Assembly (NCBI GenBank): GCA_013214545.1
Contig: JABSQB010000012.1
Coordinates: forward strand, 1 to 64,000
From: Henriciella sp.
Lineage (GTDB): Bacteria > Pseudomonadota > Alphaproteobacteria > Caulobacterales > Hyphomonadaceae
Direction: 5' to 3'
Length of the DNA: 64,000 nucleotides
This document shows positions 44,179-54,832 of the stretch, one piece after another. The translations under genes were made by a program, and so were the position numbers. How positions within the stretch are numbered: the stretch's first letter is position 1; every line of letters starts with the position of its first letter. The notes beneath the pieces are model-generated. The model did no database searches. It was not told the origin of the DNA and was given only the letters and a program-made list of their open reading frames with translations.

Positions 44179-45087
44179 ATGGATTTTGAACTGGTCGCGG
44201 AAGGGCTCGCGTTTCCTGAAGGTCCGGTCTGGATGGAAGATGGATCGATCATCCTGGTCGAAATTGCCAAAGGCTGCATTACGCGGGTCTGGGGCGACGG
44301 CAAAACGGAAGTAATCGCGACGCCAGGCGGCGGCCCAAACGGCGCCGCGATTGGACCTGATGGCGCGCTTTGGATCTGTAATAATGGCGGCTTCAAATAT
44401 CATCAGCGTGACGGCTTGCTTATTCCCGGCCATTGCCCCGACGACTATTCTGGCGGACGGATTGAGCGTGTCGATCTTTCCACCGGCAAAGTCGAGCGCG
44501 TGCTCGACACTGTTGCAGGGTATCCGCTGAAAGGTCCGAATGATCTGGTCTTTGACGGTGCGGGCAATCTCTATTTCACCGATCACGGCAAAACCTATCC
44601 ACGGCATCGCGACTTCGGAGGCCTTTTCTTCCTCGCCAATGGCGCCAGTGAAGCGGTCGAGCTTGACCATCATCACACATCCCCAAACGGGGTGGGCCTC
44701 TCTCCGGATGAAAAGACGGTCTATATGGCCGATACGATGACGGCACGACTGTGGGCGTTTGACCTGTCTGCGCCGGGTGAAATCTCAAGGGCCAGCCCGT
44801 TCAATCAGGGCCGGGTCGTCGCGACCATGCCGGATCTCCAGTATTTTGACAGTCTGGCCGTGGCAGCGTCGGGAAACATCTGCGTGGCGACGATTTTGAA
44901 TGGCGGCATTACTACGATTACGCCGGAAGGGTCGCACAGCCACATCGCGTTCCCGGACCCGTTCGTCACCAATATCTGTTTTGGAGATACCGGATTGAAT
45001 GAAGCCTGGGTCACCCTGTCAGGCACCGGAAAACTGGCCAGATGCACCTGGCCAGAACCGGGTTTGAAATTGAACTATTACGCCTGA
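44179..45087 (+). CDS. SMP-30/gluconolactonase-family protein
   Basis: A 302-residue six-bladed beta-propeller lactonase: AEGLAFPEGPVWMEDGSIILVE, GGGPNGAAIGPDGALWICNNGG, GPNDLVFDGAGNLYFTDHG and SPNGVGLSPDEKTVYMADT match the SMP-30/LRE family with its Glu, Asn and Asp metal ligands. The natural lactone substrate is unknown. Stand-alone gene, convergent with the next. Confidence 0.92.
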   Translation: MDFELVAEGLAFPEGPVWMEDGSIILVEIAKGCITRVWGDGKTEVIATPGGGPNGAAIGPDGALWICNNGGFKYHQRDGLLIPGHCPDDYSGGRIERVDLSTGKVERVLDTVAGYPLKGPNDLVFDGAGNLYFTDHGKTYPRHRDFGGLFFLANGASEAVELDHHHTSPNGVGLSPDEKTVYMADTMTARLWAFDLSAPGEISRASPFNQGRVVATMPDLQYFDSLAVAASGNICVATILNGGITTITPEGSHSHIAFPDPFVTNICFGDTGLNEAWVTLSGTGKLARCTWPEPGLKLNYYA

Positions 45088-45095
45088 CCCGTCGG

Positions 45096-45572
45096 CTAGT
45101 TCAGGACAGCGCTAAAGCTGACGGACCCTGCCGCAGATGGCGCGATCGGCTCCGCAAAGGTCCATTTGATGTGGGTAATTTCATCCGAGGTCGCTGGGCG
45201 CAGCTGATCGCCAGCTGTCATCATCAGGGCAGCCCGCGGCGCAAAGGTCGTACCGCCATCAGCAGAAAACGTCAGCGCTTTTCCGGCCGCCGCAGCGGAC
45301 GTCTCGATATAGGTGACTTCGCTCGGCACAGGCATCACCAGGCTGACGGCTTCAGCCGCCGTATCGCCGCTATTGGTGTAAGTCAGGCTGTAGCGCACCT
45401 CATCGCCCGGAGCGGCCTCTTCAGCGATCGCATAGGTCCGGACTTCATTGCCGTTCGCATCGATCGAAACCGTCGCGCGCTCAACGGTCTGCTCCGCCGT
45501 CAATCCATTCGCAAAGGCTGTCAGTGAACTCGTGCTGGCAACAGCCAGCGTCAACAGTGTTGCTCGCAACAT
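45096..45572 (-). CDS. Secreted DUF11-like repeat protein
   Basis: A 158-residue exported protein: a signal peptide (about residues 1-21, cleavage near AFA), then a single conserved-repeat/DUF11 beta-sandwich (SLTYTNSGDTAAEAVSLVMPVPSEVTYIE). It resembles the C-terminal domain of the repeat protein at 7572-9104. A near-consensus CtrA box lies 47-61 nt upstream. Function unknown. Confidence 0.82.
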   Translation of the reverse strand: MLRATLLTLAVASTSSLTAFANGLTAEQTVERATVSIDANGNEVRTYAIAEEAAPGDEVRYSLTYTNSGDTAAEAVSLVMPVPSEVTYIETSAAAAGKALTFSADGGTTFAPRAALMMTAGDQLRPATSDEITHIKWTFAEPIAPSAAGSVSFSAVLN

Positions 45573-45618
45573 TGCTTAGTCTCCAATATATCCCGTCGCT
45601 ATAATGCCACTGGTTCGA

Positions 45619-45633
45619 TTAAACGGAGCTTAA
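45619..45633. promoter_or_regulatory. Near-consensus CtrA box
   Basis: TTAAACGGAGCTTAA is TTAA-N7-TTAA, differing from the consensus only in the final C (T here). It lies between the divergent genes at 45572 and 45710 and could serve either. Confidence 0.4.
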
Positions 45634-45709
45634 TGCGGATCGTGTATAGACGGCTCATCCGTGTTAAAAGCGGAACAGTGTAGCGAAGGGGACAGATCGC
45701 AGAGGGTGG

Positions 45710-46477
45710 ATGCCACGGTGGGTCATCTGGGGATTTGTCATTCTATGTTCAGCCTGCAGCCAGGCTTCTCCATTTCCAGACATGCAACCGGGTGAGACCG
45801 GACGCGTCGTCAATGTCATCGACGGCGATATGCTGGTGCTCGATACCGGTCAGGGTGTGCGCCTGGTCTCGATCGAGTCCCCAGCACTGTATCCGCGTGA
45901 TCGCGAAGCTGATCCGTTTGCCGCCGAAGGCGCGCGTATCCTCGAGGATCTGACGCTCGGTCGCCGCGTACAACTCTACTATCCCGGCATCACCCGCGAT
46001 CGCTACGACCGTGCGCTGGCCCATGTCTTGACCATTGACGGCGCAGGACCGGAGACCTGGTTGAACGCCGAAATGCTGAAACGCGGCGGCGCCTGGGTCC
46101 GCCTCTATCCGGACACTGCCGCGCGCGGCGATGAACTGCTCGACCTGGAAAAACAGGCGCGCGCGTCCGGGCGCGGCTTGTGGTCGACTGTGACCTATCG
46201 TGTGCAGACAGCAGAATCGGTCGCGCAAGATGAGAGAGGGTTTCGGCTGGTCGAGGCTGAGCTTGCCGAAGCTGCGGCGATTGATCCCGACGAACAATAT
46301 CCACCTGCTTGTCTGAGGTCGCTGCGCGGCGCTTCACTGCGCCTAAGCATTCGCCGCGATGCGCGTAGCGCTTGTCAGTTACCCGTCGGCACCAAAGTCC
46401 TGGTCCGCGGTTATGTCTCTGACGGTGAACTGGACCTGACCTATCCCCGACATCTGCAGGAACTTACCGACAGCTAA
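45710..46477 (+). CDS. Thermonuclease-like (SNase) lipoprotein
   Basis: A 255-residue lipoprotein (lipobox CSAC, Cys16). Residues about 28-155 form an SNase-like OB fold: GRVVNVIDGDMLVLDTG, VRLVSIESPALYP, and KRGGAWVRLYPDTAARGDELLDLEKQARASGRGLW. The family's catalytic Arg/Glu positions appear only partly kept, so nuclease activity is unsure. A second beta-rich region follows. It overlaps the convergent phaB by 4 bp. Confidence 0.85.
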   Translation: MPRWVIWGFVILCSACSQASPFPDMQPGETGRVVNVIDGDMLVLDTGQGVRLVSIESPALYPRDREADPFAAEGARILEDLTLGRRVQLYYPGITRDRYDRALAHVLTIDGAGPETWLNAEMLKRGGAWVRLYPDTAARGDELLDLEKQARASGRGLWSTVTYRVQTAESVAQDERGFRLVEAELAEAAAIDPDEQYPPACLRSLRGASLRLSIRRDARSACQLPVGTKVLVRGYVSDGELDLTYPRHLQELTDS

Positions 46478-47199
46478 CCGGCAATGTATTGCGCGCCGTT
46501 CACGGTCATTGTTGCGCCGGTGATGAAGGCGGCATCGTCGCTCGCAAGGTAGGTGCACATGGAGGCAATCTCCTCCGCCTTTCCGAGCCGGCCAACAGGA
46601 ACGGTTGCGATGATGCTCTCGAGGACTTTCTCGGGGACGGCGCGCACCATCTCAGTATCGATATAGCCAGGGCAGACAACATTCACGGTGATGCCCTTTT
46701 TGGCCCCTTCCTGAGCGAGCGCTTTGGTGAACCCAATGAGGCCCGCTTTCGCAGCAGAATAATTGACCTGACCGAACTGGCCTTTCTGGCCATTGATCGA
46801 AGAGATGTTGATCACACGTCCGAAGCCGCGTTCGCGCATGCCCTCCCAAACGTGACGAGTGACGTTGAAGGCTGAATCGAGATCGACCGCGATGACCTTC
46901 TGCCATTGTTCCAGGCTCATCTTGTGGAACGGACCGTCCCAGGTAATCCCGGCATTGTTGACGACAATATCAACCGGACCGAGATCGCTTTCAATCTGCG
47001 CCAGCCCTGCGCCAACGGCGTCGAAATCTGAGACATCAAACTTGTAGCACTTTACGCCAGTTGCTTGCTCGCAGGCTTTGGCGGCTTCTTCATTGCCACC
47101 ATAATTGGCGGCGACCTTGTAGCCTGCATCTTTCAGGCCCTTGCTGATCGCCAGTCCTATGCCGCGCGTGCCCCCCGTTACTAGCGCTGTTCTGGACAT
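46474..47199 (-). CDS. phaB: Acetoacetyl-CoA reductase PhaB
   Basis: A 241-residue SDR reducing acetoacetyl-CoA to (R)-3-hydroxybutyryl-CoA for polyhydroxyalkanoate synthesis. It has TGGTRGIG, NNAGITWDG, the catalytic Ser-Tyr-Lys (SSINGQKGQFGQVNYSAAK) and PGYIDTEMV. I start at MSRTAL (47199), with GGAGAG 6 nt upstream. It is divergent from phaR; two palindromes lie between them. Confidence 0.95.
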   Translation of the reverse strand: MSRTALVTGGTRGIGLAISKGLKDAGYKVAANYGGNEEAAKACEQATGVKCYKFDVSDFDAVGAGLAQIESDLGPVDIVVNNAGITWDGPFHKMSLEQWQKVIAVDLDSAFNVTRHVWEGMRERGFGRVINISSINGQKGQFGQVNYSAAKAGLIGFTKALAQEGAKKGITVNVVCPGYIDTEMVRAVPEKVLESIIATVPVGRLGKAEEIASMCTYLASDDAAFITGATMTVNGAQYIAG

Positions 47200-47214
47200 G
47201 ATATTCTCTCCGTA

Positions 47215-47243
47215 TATGCTGCGCAGCATAAAATTTGCTGCAA
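47215..47243. promoter_or_regulatory. Candidate PhaR operators in the phaB/phaR region
   Basis: TATGCTGCGCAGCATA (47215-47230) is a perfect 16-bp palindrome, followed 4 nt later by TTGC-T-GCAA (47235-47243). PhaR of other alphaproteobacteria is known to bind TGC/GCA-type dyads. The sites lie 16-44 nt upstream of phaB. Assignment to PhaR is inference from the neighbour. Confidence 0.5.
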
Positions 47244-47372
47244 CCGCTAAATCGGATGTAAGCACGTATGTGCCATCGAGGGCAATCGTACTTTCGTCGA
47301 CCCGTCGGTGATATTGAAACGGACATGCCGGGCAGCAAGCAAAGAGGCGATTGCCTTAAGAAAGGGCAGGAC

Positions 47373-47948
47373 ATGGCGAAATCGAATGGTGCAAGCGATA
47401 CCGTGATCATCAAGAAGTACGCCAATCGGCGTCTGTATGACACGTCCACCTCATCTTATGTAACGCTCGACCACTTGTCGGAACTGGTCCGGCGAGAGGT
47501 TGATTTTGAAGTCGTCGATGCCAAGTCCGGGGAAGACCTCACACGTCAGGTCCTGACTCAAATCATCTTTGAAAAAGAGAATAAGGGCGAAGGCGCCTTG
47601 CCGGTAAACTTCCTTCGCAAGCTGATCGGCTTTTATGGCGGCGGCTCACAAAGCCTGCTGCCAGCCTGGCTTGAAATGAGCATGAACAGTTTCGCGGAAA
47701 GTCAGGAGCGCTGGACCAAAGCCATGGGCAGCGCCAATCCGTTTGCAATGGTGGAGAAGCAAACGCGCGCGAATATGGAAATGTTCGAGAACGCAGTGCG
47801 CATGTTCACGCCGGGCCTCAGCCCTCGCAAATCGAAACGCGGACAGAAAGGCGGTTCAACCTCACCAAGCGATGAAGCGGTCGAACTGCTGAGAGCGCAG
47901 ATGGAAGCGATGCAAGAACAGCTCAACGCGCTGTCTCGCAAACACTAA
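47373..47948 (+). CDS. phaR: Polyhydroxyalkanoate synthesis repressor PhaR
   Basis: A 191-residue regulator that senses PHA granules. It starts with the PhaR DNA-binding domain (IIKKYANRRLYDTSTSSYVTLDHLSELVRR) and the PHB-associated motif (GEDLTRQVLTQIIFEKENKG). A Gln/Met-rich C-terminal helix follows. The start MAKSNG is chosen over an upstream extension. Together with phaB it shows PHA metabolism, though phaC and phaA are not in the window. Confidence 0.95.
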   Translation: MAKSNGASDTVIIKKYANRRLYDTSTSSYVTLDHLSELVRREVDFEVVDAKSGEDLTRQVLTQIIFEKENKGEGALPVNFLRKLIGFYGGGSQSLLPAWLEMSMNSFAESQERWTKAMGSANPFAMVEKQTRANMEMFENAVRMFTPGLSPRKSKRGQKGGSTSPSDEAVELLRAQMEAMQEQLNALSRKH

Positions 47949-47964
47949 GTGACGGTCACTTAGT
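47944..47964. repeat. Near-perfect palindrome spanning two convergent stop codons
   Basis: ACTAAGTGAC-G-GTCACTTAGT covers the phaR TAA and the DUF1223 TAA. It would form a compact stem on either transcript. No T-tract follows, so its role as terminator is uncertain. Confidence 0.4.
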
Positions 47965-48610
47965 TGAGCGCAAGGACGGCGATGACTTCGCCGACATCCT
48001 GTTCGTGTAACAACACGGCGCAATTGCTTTTACAGGTTACCGGAAAGCCAGTCTCCTCACCCATCCAAAGACCGAGCGAGTCTGCCTTGGTGACAGGATT
48101 GACCATGCCGGTCTTGTTGGCATCGCCGGAGAGATATTCAACCATGGTCAGCTCAAGCGCTTCCGCTGACTCACCCAGCACCCGCACGGCGTCCCCGTCC
48201 CAGGTCAGGCTTGGCAAGCTTTCATCGCGGATCTTGAGTCGCGCATTGATGTTGCGGCGAATGTCTTTCTTGCGCGTGCCTGGGCATTCCTTGGCCCCAT
48301 CATAAAACGATTGGGGTGTGTAGGGCGCGCGCAAGCTTAGACGGTCTGTGTAAGACATCTGACGCTCTTTCGCGACCGGCAGCGCCATCGGATCCGGCTC
48401 GCCAAGATAATCCCAATAGTTGACGGTCCAGGTCAGCACGAAAATATCATCGCGCTCTTCGCTCATCTGCCGCATGGTTCGGTGAGCTTTTGGACATGCT
48501 GGACAATTCTGATTGGCAAACAACTCAACCAGAACCGGGCGGTCAGCCTCAGCCATGGCAGTTCCCAGCGAGGAAGCGGCAAGTACAAAAAGGGCGAAGA
48601 AACGCATCAT
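47960..48610 (-). CDS. DUF1223-domain exported protein
   Basis: A 216-residue protein with a signal peptide (residues 2-18) and a DUF1223 thioredoxin-like domain: VELFANQNCPACPKAHRTM with a CxxC pair, then LTWTVNYWDYLGEPDP and SYTDRLSLRAPYTPQ. Members are secreted or periplasmic; function unknown, redox activity possible. The start codons ATGATG (48605-48610) lie in the loop of a perfect 13-bp inverted repeat. Confidence 0.85.
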   Translation of the reverse strand: MMRFFALFVLAASSLGTAMAEADRPVLVELFANQNCPACPKAHRTMRQMSEERDDIFVLTWTVNYWDYLGEPDPMALPVAKERQMSYTDRLSLRAPYTPQSFYDGAKECPGTRKKDIRRNINARLKIRDESLPSLTWDGDAVRVLGESAEALELTMVEYLSGDANKTGMVNPVTKADSLGLWMGEETGFPVTCKSNCAVLLHEQDVGEVIAVLALN

Positions 48611-48637
48611 GAGAGCCTCATAACCGTTTCTTCGCCC
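48592..48637. repeat. 13-bp inverted repeat around the DUF1223 start
   Basis: GGGCGAAGAAACG (48592-48604) and CGTTTCTTCGCCC (48625-48637) are perfect complements with a 20-nt loop. On the minus strand the loop holds GAGG and the ATGATG start; the 3' arm encodes the first signal-peptide codons. An inner ATGAG/CTCAT pair could extend the stem. Confidence 0.65.
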
Positions 48638-48669
48638 AAGGATCAATTCACTTGGCTGTGAGGTGGGTG

Positions 48670-51357
<2,688 letters not shown>

Positions 51358-51504
51358 GGGCGATCGGACCTCTCTTTTATGCATGAATTCAGGCGCATAC
51401 GCATGGCGTCGCGCGTCTCGCCCGCTTCCTATACCGGCTGTGGAAAAGACGCAATCGGCTGAGGATGCGGCTTTTGGACTAGATGCCGCGACGGGAGATC
51501 ACGT

Positions 51505-52080
51505 TTGAGCGACCGGAGACTGATTGAAGGCCGCGGATTGGGCGCGGTACGCGGCGAACGCGTGCTGTTTCGGGACGTCTCGATCAGCGCCGTTGCGGGC
51601 GAGTTGATCTTGCTGCGCGGCGCCAATGGCTCCGGAAAGACTACGCTATTGCGCCAACTGGCGGGCCTGTCAGAACCCCAAGCAGGCGACGTTAAACGCA
51701 TCAGCGCCCATCACTGGATCGGCCATACGAATGGCCTGAAGGCTCATGAAACTCCGCGAACGCATTTACAGCACTGGGCAAGGGTCTGGGGCAGCGACGC
51801 GGAGGTTGGAGCGGTTTTAGAGCGGTTGGGCATGACCCGCCCCGCAAATGTGCCCTGCCGGATGCTCTCAGCTGGTCAGAAACGCCGGACGGCGCTGGCG
51901 CGGCTACTCCTGCAGCCAAGAGACCTCTGGCTGCTGGACGAACCGTTCAATGCGCTCGACACAGAGGGTCAGTCCAAACTGGCCGAGATGATTGAATCCC
52001 ATCGCGCAGAGGGCGGGGCCGTGATCGCTGCACTGCACGGCGCTGCACCTGTAAAAGCCAGCCGGGAGGTGGAGCTTTGA
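51505..52080 (+). CDS. ccmA: Heme exporter ATP-binding protein CcmA
   Basis: The 191-residue ATPase of the CcmABCD complex that loads heme onto CcmE for cytochrome c maturation. Walker A is GANGSGKTT, signature motif LSAGQKRRTALARL, Walker B LWLLDEPFNALD. TTG start. Its TGA stop overlaps the TTG start of ccmB (TTGA). Confidence 0.95.
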   Translation: MSDRRLIEGRGLGAVRGERVLFRDVSISAVAGELILLRGANGSGKTTLLRQLAGLSEPQAGDVKRISAHHWIGHTNGLKAHETPRTHLQHWARVWGSDAEVGAVLERLGMTRPANVPCRMLSAGQKRRTALARLLLQPRDLWLLDEPFNALDTEGQSKLAEMIESHRAEGGAVIAALHGAAPVKASREVEL

Positions 52081-52736
52081 CCGCCTCTCCACTTTTCTCC
52101 GCTTTCCGATCTTCGCTTTCTGAAGCCTGGGCCTCTGGCGCAGGTCTCTTGCTCCCCTTGGGCTTCTTTGCCGGAACCGCCGCGTTGGTGCCGTTTACGC
52201 TCGGATCGGATGCCGAACTGCTCAGCCGGGTCGGACCCGGAATCCTGTGGCTCGCGCTGGCACTCTCCTCGATGGTCACGCTGGAGCGCGTGTTTCAGGC
52301 AGACTTGCAAGACGGCGCCCTCGATCTCTGGCTCCAGGATACCGGATCAATCTCACTAGTCGCGGCGATCAAAACACTGACCCACTGGCTCGTTTCCGGG
52401 TTTCCTTTGGTTCTGCTGACACCGCTGATTGGCTTCATGCTCGGTGTTTCACCCGACAAGATGGTCCCGGCTATGCTCAGCTATGCCTTGGGCGGGCTCG
52501 TCTTCTTCCTTTGGGGCGGGGTCGCTGCGGCGCTGTCTGCCAGCGTCGCACGAGCCGGTTTGTTGATCGCCCTGATTGCGCTGCCGCTATATGTGCCGGC
52601 TTTGATTTTCGGCGTGCAGGTCGTGGATGCAGGTCTGGAGAGCCCGAGTTTCCTTTTCCTTTGCGCCTGTACTCTGTTCGCACTTGGTGTCGCACCTGCT
52701 GCAATGGGCGCGGCTTTGCGGTTGGCGGCGGAGTAG
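52077..52736 (+). CDS. ccmB: Heme exporter membrane protein CcmB
   Basis: A 219-residue membrane protein with six helices, partner of CcmA. Family cues are the N-terminal region (EAWASGAGLLLPLGFF), ERVFQADLQDGALD and TLTHWLVSGFPLVLLTPLIG. The start is TTG overlapping the ccmA stop. The frame fits tightly with ccmC downstream. Confidence 0.95.
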   Translation: MTASPLFSAFRSSLSEAWASGAGLLLPLGFFAGTAALVPFTLGSDAELLSRVGPGILWLALALSSMVTLERVFQADLQDGALDLWLQDTGSISLVAAIKTLTHWLVSGFPLVLLTPLIGFMLGVSPDKMVPAMLSYALGGLVFFLWGGVAAALSASVARAGLLIALIALPLYVPALIFGVQVVDAGLESPSFLFLCACTLFALGVAPAAMGAALRLAAE

Positions 52737-52756
52737 AGGAAGGTTATCTGTCCACC

Positions 52757-53524
52757 ATGCTGTCCTATCTCGCCAATCCGTTACGCTTCATGCGGTTTTC
52801 GCGCCTCGCTGTGCCGATCTGCTTTGCACTTGGCGCGATCATGATTGGCTGGAGCCTGTATAACGGACTCTTGGTCGTTCCCCCGGACGAGAAACAAGGC
52901 GGCGATCTGATGCGCGCCATGTTTACGCATGTCCCATCAGCCTGGCTCTGCATGGGGCTTTATGCGGCGCTCGCGGGCGCAAGTTTCGTTTGGTACATCT
53001 GGCGCCATGAGCTTGCCGATGTCGCCGCGCGCGCGATTGCGCCGATCGGCGCGGGATATACAGCGCTTTGCTTTATCACTGGTTCGATCTGGGGGCAGAA
53101 AGGTTGGGGCGCTGGCTGGCACAATCTGATCCTTGGCGACAGCCGTCTGATGTCAGTCCTGGTCCTGTTCTTTCTATTCCTCGGCTATATCGCGCTGCGC
53201 GCCGCCCTCGAGACCCGTCAGAAGGCCGCGCGTGCCGCGGCTATTCTGGCCATGGTCGGCATCGTCAATGTTCCGATCATCAAAGTGTCGGTCGATATGT
53301 GGCAGACAACGACCATTCATCAGCCCTCAAGTGTGCTCAGCATCGGTAACTCAGAGCCTCGCGCCGAAGACGAAGGGATGAACCCGGTTTACTTGCAACA
53401 ACTCTTGTGGGGCTTTGGCGGCCATACGCTGCTGGCGTCCGCGATGATCCTGATGTTGATGAGGTCTGAGGTATATACTCAGCAAGCCGATCGCCAGCTG
53501 GCGCTTAAATTGGAGGCCAGCTAA
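52757..53524 (+). CDS. ccmC: Heme handling protein CcmC with an altered tryptophan-rich motif
   Basis: A 255-residue CcmC with six helices and both heme-ligand histidine regions (FTHVPSAWLCM and TTIHQPSSVL). The tryptophan-rich motif normally reads like WGTWWxWDxRLTS. Here it is WGAGWHNLILGDSRLMS, with a changed core and about four extra residues, although the flanks align well. I start at MLSYLANP. The upstream frame is a shadow of ccmB. Confidence 0.92.
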   Translation: MLSYLANPLRFMRFSRLAVPICFALGAIMIGWSLYNGLLVVPPDEKQGGDLMRAMFTHVPSAWLCMGLYAALAGASFVWYIWRHELADVAARAIAPIGAGYTALCFITGSIWGQKGWGAGWHNLILGDSRLMSVLVLFFLFLGYIALRAALETRQKAARAAAILAMVGIVNVPIIKVSVDMWQTTTIHQPSSVLSIGNSEPRAEDEGMNPVYLQQLLWGFGGHTLLASAMILMLMRSEVYTQQADRQLALKLEAS

Positions 53525-53526
53525 GC

Positions 53527-53676
53527 ATGCCTGATTTTGGAGATGATGCCATCTATGTCTGGTCGATCACGCTGATCGGCCTGATCTTGCCGATCCTGAT
53601 GGCGGGGCTGAGCTTATTGCGCGTGCATTTGTCGAAGGCGCGCCTGGAGCGTCTGAAACAAGAAGACGCCGTTTGA
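53527..53676 (+). CDS. ccmD: Heme exporter subunit CcmD
   Basis: A 49-residue protein directly after ccmC with the CcmD form: a short acidic N-terminus, one membrane helix (about residues 13-33) and a basic, charged tail (SKARLERLKQED). It helps release holo-CcmE from CcmABC. It starts 3 nt after the ccmC stop. The ccmE, F, G, H genes are not adjacent. Confidence 0.92.
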   Translation: MPDFGDDAIYVWSITLIGLILPILMAGLSLLRVHLSKARLERLKQEDAV

Positions 53677-53680
53677 GCGT

Positions 53681-54190
53681 CTATTTCTTTTTCTTTTTCT
53701 TCTTCTTTTTCTTCTTCTTGGATTTGCGCGGCTCTTCCTCTTCGTCCTCATAGTCGCCTGAGATCACGGACAGAGACAGAAGCAGGCTTTCGCGGCGCGA
53801 TTTGCGAAGCTCCTCAGTCAGAACCTCATCGGCCGCCATGACATCAGGAGCTGCCCCCTTAAAGGCGGCGCGGCCAGCATCGGTCAGAGAAACCGCCTTG
53901 GCGCGGGCATCTTCCTTTGATTTCACCCGCTGGACGAGACCGGTCTTCTCCATCCGCGAAACCATGTCAGCGAGGGTAGAGCGGTCGATACCGGTCACAT
54001 CAACGAGGCTGGACTGGCTTTGGCCATCATCATCATTCAGCGCTGCGAGGACGGCGAACTGCCGGATGGTGAGTCCCTTATCGGCGAGCGCGGCGGCTGA
54101 TTCATTCACCGCCGCCTGCTGCGCACGGTGCAACAAGTGGGTCACAGACCGGGCGAGCGTAAATTCGTCACTCATCTCTTGCTTGCTCAT
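53681..54190 (-). CDS. MarR-family regulator with a polylysine tail
   Basis: A 169-residue winged-helix regulator with the MarR core (TIRQFAVLAALNDDDGQSQSSLVDVTGIDRSTLADMVSRMEKTGLVQRV). It ends in a run of lysines after an acidic stretch (EDEEEEPRKSKKK...), encoded by a purine repeat. The tail should bind nucleic acid or be a slippage-prone repeat. Target unknown. I take the ATG at 54190. Confidence 0.87.
   Translation of the reverse strand: MSKQEMSDEFTLARSVTHLLHRAQQAAVNESAAALADKGLTIRQFAVLAALNDDDGQSQSSLVDVTGIDRSTLADMVSRMEKTGLVQRVKSKEDARAKAVSLTDAGRAAFKGAAPDVMAADEVLTEELRKSRRESLLLSLSVISGDYEDEEEEPRKSKKKKKKKKKKKK
53683..53718 (-). repeat. AAG/AAA polylysine codon repeat
   Basis: An uninterrupted pure A/G tract on the coding strand (AAG and AAA codons only) encodes about 12 lysines at the end of the MarR-family protein. 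It could vary in length by replication slippage. Confidence 0.8.
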
Positions 54191-54295
54191 CACCGCCGCC
54201 TTAGTTCCTGTTTCAGCCCCTACTGCACTGTAAAAGCAAACTTACCGTGTGCAGATCAATCGAATTCTCCCATAAAGCGAGAGGCTGACAGAAAA

Positions 54296-54832
54296 ATGAC
54301 AGTCAAAGCCGCCCCCGAATTTGCCCTCGAAATCCCGCCAGGAGACGATAAAGAGCGGCGGGTCTGTCAGCGCTGTGATTTCATCGACTATCAAAACCCG
54401 AAAATTGTTGCTGGTGCCGTGGTCCTGAAAGACGACAAGATATTGCTCTGTAAACGTGCAATTGAGCCGCGAAAAGGGTTCTGGACCTTGCCGGCCGGAT
54501 TCATGGAACTCGGCGAGTCAGTGGAAGAAGCCGCCAAACGCGAAGCGCAGGAAGAGGCGCTGGCTGATATTGAGATTGATCGCTTGCTGGCCGTCTATTC
54601 CGTTCCGCGCATTGGACAGGTGCAGGTCATGTTTCGTGCGCACTTGAAGGGAGATTTCGGAGTTGGACCAGAGAGCGAGGAAGTGAAGCTTGTCGACTGG
54701 AAGGACATTCCGTGGTCGGAGCTATCCTTCCCGACCGTCGTCTGGGCCCTCACGCATTATGCTGAGACCCGCGATCAGGCGAACTTCGCCCCTTTTGCCA
54801 ATCCGCCTGGAACTGACGGGCTGACCCGCTAA
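54296..54832 (+). CDS. Nudix hydrolase with an N-terminal zinc ribbon
   Basis: A 178-residue Nudix protein. An N-terminal single zinc-knuckle-like CQRCDFIDYQNPK precedes the Nudix box GFMELGESVEEAAKREAQEEA, as in the NUDIX/zinc-ribbon branch (NudC-like). It would hydrolyse nucleoside diphosphate-linked substrates. The start at MTVKAA is taken over the much longer open frame. Overlaps the convergent IspZ gene by 4 bp. Confidence 0.9.
   Translation: MTVKAAPEFALEIPPGDDKERRVCQRCDFIDYQNPKIVAGAVVLKDDKILLCKRAIEPRKGFWTLPAGFMELGESVEEAAKREAQEEALADIEIDRLLAVYSVPRIGQVQVMFRAHLKGDFGVGPESEEVKLVDWKDIPWSELSFPTVVWALTHYAETRDQANFAPFANPPGTDGLTR

Noticed and set aside
52247-52756. Upstream extension of the ccmC frame
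   Set aside because: It overlaps ccmB in another frame; the CcmC homology begins at 52757.
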